A stretch of 64,000 bases of DNA from Certhia americana (taxonomy: Eukaryota; Chordata; Aves; Passeriformes; Certhiidae): contig CM031857.1 in the NCBI GenBank assembly GCA_018697195.1, forward strand, positions 63,510,305-63,574,304, given 5' to 3'. How positions within the stretch are numbered: the first letter of the stretch is position 1; each line of letters opens with the position of its first letter. A program made the position numbers and the translations under genes. Below the pieces are notes generated by a model, which saw only the letters and a program-made list of their open reading frames with translations, was not told the origin of the DNA and did no database searches. Below are positions 58,602-64,000 of this stretch, piece by piece.

Positions 58602-58919
58602 AGTTTGTTAAAAGTTGTGAGAACTATCATTTACACTAGCTTTTTAAAAAGCTTTTGCTCTGAGTGTTGTTCTACTCAATTTATAAGGAGAGTGTTTCAT
58701 TTGAGAATATTGTCAAACTCAGAATTCTCCAAATGAAGGTGACATGGACATTAGAATCATGTAAGTTCAGGTGTAATAAATGGACAGAAAAAGAAATCAA
58801 GGTGAGGACAAAGTTCAACAATCATCAGGGACTAGATGCAAAGCACTCAGTTCAAGTGCTATTGAAAAGCATTATTGAAAAACAACATGCACAGCCAACA
58901 CATGTTCACAAGGGGAAAG
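58602..58919. other. Non-coding DNA, no gene seen
   Basis: About 320 bases of unique sequence between the solo LTR and a CR1 tail. Part of a 92-codon plus-strand frame (58664-58942) crosses it and continues into the CR1 tail, so it is not considered coding. Confidence 0.45.
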
Positions 58920-58994
58920 TCACAGAATACCCTGAATCATAGAACATCCTCAGCTGAAAAGGACCCACCAGAATCATTGAAGTTCAGTTCCTGA
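58920..58994 (-). mobile_element. CR1 LINE tail, antisense
   Basis: 'cacagaataccctgaatcat' followed by 'agaacatcctcagctgaaaa' and 'ggacccaccagaatcattga' is the antisense CR1 3' end, including a remnant of the CATAGAAT tail repeats. After about 75 bp it gives way abruptly to sense-orientation CR1. Confidence 0.8.
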
Positions 58995-59992
58995 TGTCCT
59001 GCCTAACTAATTTCATGTCCTACTATAATAAGGTCACCCATCTAGTGGATGAAGGAAAGGTAGTAGATGTAGTTTTTCTGAATTTTAATAAGGTTTTTGA
59101 TATTGTTTCTCACAGAAACCTTCTGAACCAGTTGTCCTACTCTGAGATGGAGAAGTGCATGGTCTGTTGGGTGAAGAACTGTGTGAATGCCAGGGCTCAG
59201 GGTGTTCTAGCAAATAGGGTTGCATCTAGCTGGAGACCAGCAGTGTTTGCCAGGGCTCAGTTCTAGTGTCAGCCCTGTTCAACACATTTATCAATTATCT
59301 GCATGCAGGTGGAATGCACGGTTAGCAAGTTTGGTGCTGATGCCAGAATGGGAGGTGCTGTTGACACTTGTGATGGAAAGGAGGCCTTGCAGAAGGATGT
59401 GGATAGATTTAAACACTGGGCAATCATCAGTAGGATGAAATCTAAAAAGTCAAAATGCTGGATTCTGGATTCTGCATCTAGGATGGAGTTATGCTAGGCA
59501 CAAATATGAGTTAGAGAAGTGCAGATGGGAAGCGTTGCAAGAAAGGGATGCTGGTTGACATCAGGTTAAGCATGAACCAGCAGTGTGCTCTGGCAGTTAA
59601 GAGAGCAAATCACATCCTGGGGCATATCAAACACAGCATCACTAGGCAATCAGGAGACAGGATTACCCCCCTGTATTCAGTATGCTGTGGCCTGACTTAG
59701 CATGCTGTATGCAGTTTTGGGCCCCACAATTTAAGAAGAATGTGAAGGTCCTGAAGTGTGTCGATGAGAGGGCACAAAACCTGGTGAAAGGACTGGCAGG
59801 AATGTCCTGTGAGGAGTGGCTAAAGACTGGTTTTTCAGATTTGGTGAAAAAGAAGCTGAGGGGTGACCACATTGCTCTCTACAGCTTCCTGAGAAAGTGA
59901 AATGAGGAGGGAGGTGCTGATCTCTTCTCCCAGGTATCTAGAGACTGGACATGTGGAATGGCTGAAAGCTGCATCAGGGAAAGACAGTGTAA
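58995..59992 (+). mobile_element. CR1 LINE, sense, reverse-transcriptase region, 3'-truncated
   Basis: Begins inside the RT coding region at 'cctaactaatttcatgtcct'. Plus-strand frames give 'KVTHLVDEGKVVDVVFLNF' (59030), where the aspartate of the RT A motif (YLDF) is replaced by Asn. Next come 'WVKNCVNARAQGVL' (59167), 'CTVSKFGADARMGGAVD' (59311), where the catalytic FADD has become FGAD, and 'FWAPQFKKNVKVLK' (59714). Two frame changes and an in-frame stop after 'ARAQF' interrupt it. The element ends near 'gctgcatcagggaaagac', about 200 bp short of the CR1 3' terminus, so the usual 3'-anchored truncation does not explain it. Not functional. Confidence 0.9.
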
Positions 59993-61360
59993 TTTTATGT
60001 TGTCATAGTTCTGTCATTCCAAACTGAACTTTGTGGCCTAATCTGAAAGCTAAAATGATTTTGTGGGTCTAAGCGGTCTACTCATCCAATATGCTTTGTC
60101 TGTCTTAGCTTTCTCCTCTTCAATTTTTGCTGATCATTGCCATGACAAACATAAAAATTGACAAAGCAGGAAGACATCTATTTATTTATTTATTTATGTA
60201 ATACTGTAAAGATTTCTTATGGAAGCCTAGTTTGCCACCTTCATAGAAATGTGTAGCAGTGTTATTACCAGGAGGATTATTTTGTCATTTAGTTCTCATT
60301 CATTATGTGAAAAATATTCTCCTTTCTAAATGTTGGAGGTCTTAACAGTGTGTTGTCAAATGCTACTGGAGAATATAATTTTCCACAAGGGCAATGAGAT
60401 CTGACTGACAAAGTTGTAAAGCTGCCACCAGAAAGCCAAAGGAAAAACTGTAGAAAAATTGATTTAATGTCCGTGTTCCTACCTGCTGTTGTCTGGGTTA
60501 GACTATGGTCTTGTAATTGACTTTGGTGACATAATTTAATTATAGAAGTTCATTCTTTCTGGATAGCACCATCCTTGGAGCAACAAACTAATACATCATC
60601 AGCTGTTGATGATCACTAATGATGAATCACACTAATATATCATTAGCTCTGTCACACAGGTGGCTTTGTAGATTAATTTCATCAGAGAGGTGACCTGTGC
60701 TGTTAATGCATTTCTCAATAGATAATTTTGGTAAAAATGGGTCCTTCATAATTTTAAATTCAAATGTTATTTCATTTACCTAAAGCTTAATTAGAATGCC
60801 TTCAAATAATATAACCAACTTATCAAAGCAAGTGTTCTCCTGGAAAATGTGGACAAATGTAATGAACTACTACTACCCTATATAGTTAAGATGAAAAACT
60901 ATCCTAAACTGCACAAGTTGTAACTGTAAAAGCAGTAAAATTCAATGTTTCTTGAAAGTATTTTTCCACTTAAAAAAAAAAGTGTTAGGACCATGCTCAC
61001 CGATAGTGCTAGAACCACAAAAAAAGGTAAAACTGTAATACAAAATACAAATAAAAAATTTTTTGCAGTGAAATAGAACACTTACTACTACAATTTCCTC
61101 CACATTTTTTAACCTTGATTGCTTGAGGAAATTTTAGAAAAGTAAAGAAAACTACTTGTTTTCTTAAACATTTTCCCTCATGCTTCCTATATATCTTATG
61201 GAAGAAAGAAATGTTAAAGTTTGGACAAACATTACTTAATTAATAGGATCATTTTTTATTAGCCTATTTTTCCATGCACCTATCCTTTGATCTTCATCAA
61301 GAGGGACTCATTAACTTTCATCTCACCAGTAAAAGTACATCTTTTCCAGACAGGTGTTAG
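59993..61360. other. Non-coding AT-rich DNA, no gene seen
   Basis: Contains (TTTA)n at 60179-60197 and an imperfect direct repeat, 'ctaatacatcatcagct' near 60588 and 'ctaatatatcattagct' near 60632. No coding frame is credible. Confidence 0.5.
60179..60197. repeat. (TTTA)n microsatellite
   Basis: Between four and five TTTA units. Confidence 0.88.
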
Positions 61361-61640
61361 TTTTTTCTGAACTCCATTATCATGGTACAAAGCATCCACA
61401 ATACCTCCGCATCTTAAGTGTTGTGTGCAGTTCTGGTCATCTGCTCTTCAAAGAGAAAACCATAAAAAGGATGAGAGAAGAAGGTCAGCTTTATGATAAC
61501 TTCTCTATGGGAAAAGTCTTAAGAGGCTTAACAGCACTTATAAGGACATCTAGAATGGAAGGAGTGTTTGAAAAGCTGATAATAAAATTATCTAATGCTT
61601 CTCCCCAAAGAAGAAGAGATGAAATTAAATTCTCAAGCAC
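61361..61640 (+). mobile_element. Possible degraded CR1-like fragment
   Basis: 'gttgtgtgcagttctggtca' and the plus-strand frame that follows ('SVVCSSGHLLFKEKTIKRM') recall the CR1 segment in which a T.CSSG-like motif precedes the 'FWAP' block. Similarity then fades. A 142-codon frame (61354-61782) covers it, but I would not call it a gene. Confidence 0.3.
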
Positions 61641-61696
61641 TACATTTAAAAAAAAGATAAAAAAATCATATTTTTTCTTACAACACAGTTCAGTCA

Positions 61697-61735
61697 TATC
61701 CTTCTATGATAAGGTTACCCATCTAGAACTGGAAC
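61697..61735 (+). mobile_element. Short CR1 RT fragment
   Basis: 'tatgataaggttacccatct' closely matches 'tataataaggtcacccatct' in the CR1 RT region at 59023. About 40 bases of similarity remain. Confidence 0.4.
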
Positions 61736-61740
61736 TGGAC

Positions 61741-64000
61741 ACCACAGAATGGAGTTTGGAGACCCAAAACTCCAAACCATAGAGGAGTTCACAAAAAACT
61801 GAAACTGAAACTGAATTCAGGTTTTGGCTCCAGTAGTCTCTAATCGACTAGGTTCTGGACAACGAGAACTTATTCTACCCATATATAGCTTCTTTCTTTA
61901 GGTATCTGGTGCATTAAGGTTACTTGACTGAGACTACTGACTTTTAATCTGACCTAGCAACAGTAGAAACATTCTCAAATAGCACAAGATTTTTTAATTG
62001 TGTAGCCTTTGCCTTATACAGCCACTTCTGGAGTCAAGCAACAAGGGCCTCGGATCAAGTCTGATCCCACTTTTTCAGCTACATCTCTTTTTCCTGCTGA
62101 CTGTGCATTCTGAGTGAAATATATAAATACAAACAGAACAGAACAAATTCTGAACAAACAGAACAATTCTATTCTGCCAAGTTCCATTCGTAAATACCAA
62201 GATACAAACTGTCAGAAGTTGAGCTCAGCCTTTGTCTCTGCTCTGTCATTAATTCTATATTATTTAATTTAATTGGCACGATTTCTGTCTCATTATTGTT
62301 TGCTTGCTGTAGTAACTATTTACATTTCTTTCATAAACATCCAAGAACTGAATTCAGTGTTATGTGAGCCATTGAAAAACTGAGTAAATTACTTTAGACT
62401 ATGAAAGCAAGAATATCATATGTGTTAGTAATTACTCTATTAAAAATGGCCCCTGTAAGGAATTTTTCTTGTAGGCAAATAACTATTGGTTTGGTTTTTT
62501 AAAATTTCATTAATTTTCAAAAATTTGTATTGTAAATTCAACAGAAATCATAGATTAGCTACAGAATTTTATTTTCTCTATAAGCTTCACGTGGAAGAAA
62601 AAGTTCTACCATTATATCGGAAAAGCTTGAAACAAATGATATCACGGAATTCCTTCTTTGTCTTCTAGCAGATAAACATTCAATTTAATCACTTCCCAAA
62701 CAAGAAACTGTCTCTGCTACTACCAGCTGTCGTAATCTGACACAGAATGTACTTCCACAGACAAAGTCAGAGAATCACTACTTTAATCCCATGTGCAGAT
62801 TATGACCTGAGTGACACAAATTCAGCTGTTTTCGTTGTTCTAATGTCTTTCCTGAAGTGCCTGTTTTCTACTAAAAAAAAATGAAGGTCTCTTCCCTCCA
62901 CTCTGCCCTCTCCCTCACTAAACTGAATATCTAGGCTGAACTGCAAGAATTTATATGAGTTTACAAATGAATACATGGTGTAATTTACGACTGTAAATTT
63001 CTTTCAGGAATAATCAAACCTGAGAAAGAAATACGGCACAAGGTGCTGTATAGTTGGGGGGCTAAAATTTAATGGTGTTGGTTTTGCTGTTTTTCTCTTT
63101 CCCCAGGAATTTAATGTAGTAATCCTGCTTTCTTATAATGCTATATAAAAGAATATGTTAGTGGATTAAATTTTCTGTGTGTAGTTATCCTGCTTTCTTA
63201 TAATGCTGTATAAAAGAATATGTTAGTAGATTAAATGTTCTGTGTATAAGTCATATTATCTTTCAGTAGTGGGATGTGTTATCATTCTCTACAACAGTGT
63301 TATTCCAATACTGCTTTAGATCCATTAATTCCAATACAAGGAAGGGAATCGTGTCTCTATCTCAGAGAAGACATTTATTTCCAAATGTAGTATCTGTGTG
63401 AGAATGAACTGGTGACAAAAATACATATGATATCTAAATTAGTCTTCCTGTAAGTAGTCCTCCTTTCAGTACTTTGGTAGAATATGAGTTTGTAACAGCT
63501 CATATGTAATCCACTAGTCATTTAAAAGTCTTATTATATTATAATTAAAGCTGATTATAATAATATCTAACAGGAAAAAAAAAACCTGAATTGTGATCAC
63601 TGATAGTAAAGATTAAAGGAATCTGACACATAATTTAAGGAAAATAAATAGAATCCATGTCTGATGCAAAAAAATGCGCTAATAAGGAAGATATAGCAGC
63701 AGAGAAAGAAACACACATCACTGGCCTTATCTCACCTGTATCTCCTGAAATTTAGCTTAATTGGGCTTAATTAGTTCAACCTAATTATGTGTGTTTCTTT
63801 TGCACTGTATGGCAAGTGTTTATTCCAGGAAGCCATTACTTCTGCCTGAAGACAAGTAGTATAATTGATTCTTTGAAAACTGGAATATCTGTTAATATGG
63901 AAAGAACTAGGCTACCAGTCTAGACAAGGAAACTTATCATTTTCATGGCTAAAATTAGGTAAAATAGATCACACTTTTTGGTTAGTAAACTGTTTCGCAT
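61741..64000. other. Non-coding AT-rich DNA, no gene seen
   Basis: Unique DNA to the end of the window, apart from the 65-bp tandem duplication. No coding frame longer than 60 codons is present. Confidence 0.5.
63115..63244. repeat. 65-bp tandem duplication
   Basis: Units 63115-63179 and 63180-63244 are directly adjacent and differ at four positions by eye (about 94% identical). Each contains 'tataaaagaatatgttagt'. Confidence 0.93.

Noticed and set aside
61354..61782. 142-codon plus-strand open frame, the longest in the window
   Set aside because: It runs through CR1-like fragments and an A-rich lysine stretch, with no consistent homology; more likely transposon debris than a gene.
1..64000. 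Search for CRISPR arrays, prokaryotic operons, tRNA and rRNA genes
   Set aside because: No regularly spaced repeats, ribosome-binding sites, dense coding or cloverleaf/rRNA motifs were seen; the sequence is vertebrate nuclear DNA.

Overview
The window is vertebrate nuclear DNA, almost certainly avian and probably from a songbird. It is AT-rich, has no continuous long open reading frames, and carries many CR1-type LINE fragments. These show the avian CR1 signatures: antisense copies open with the 3' end around 'ATCATAGAATGGTTTGGGTTGG', and sense copies end in 'GACTTGATGATCC...CCTTCCAA...'. It also holds several endogenous retrovirus LTRs of types I know from songbird genomes. I found no protein-coding exon, tRNA, rRNA or CRISPR array that I can defend. 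The window reads as a gene desert or the interior of a very long intron.

Layout. 1-5.9 kb: unique DNA with an (AT)n microsatellite and one CR1 tail. 5.9-6.8 kb: an old ERVL-like LTR. 8.6-9.3 kb: sense CR1. 10.56-11.22 kb: an antisense solo LTR with a perfect 5-bp target duplication (GCAGG). 11.4-15.6 kb: three antisense CR1 tails. 17.4-19.5 kb: an antisense CR1 reverse-transcriptase (RT) remnant interrupted or followed by a second CR1 3' half. 21.9-25.0 kb: a probable LTR abutting an unusually long (about 2.3 kb) antisense CR1. 26-32.4 kb: three more CR1 copies. 32.4-39.6 kb: mostly unique, with a 24-nt C run and a 128-nt tract lacking G. 39.6-42.0 kb: CR1 tail and a second ERVL-like LTR. 42-50.6 kb: unique, including an ATTA-rich stretch that might be a conserved regulatory element. 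50.6-52.5 kb: cluster of a truncated LTR, a 370-bp antisense solo LTR and an old CR1. 58.26-58.60 kb: a 335-bp solo LTR with a perfect 6-bp target duplication (AACTGT). 58.9-60.0 kb: two CR1 pieces joined head to head. 63.1-63.2 kb: a 65-bp tandem duplication.

Nothing here forms a pathway or operon. The history that can be read is repeated retroelement insertion, loss of retroviral interiors leaving solo LTRs, and small local duplications. I did not find an undescribed functional system. Family assignments rest on remembered motif patterns, and boundaries without target duplications are approximate, usually within a few tens of bases.
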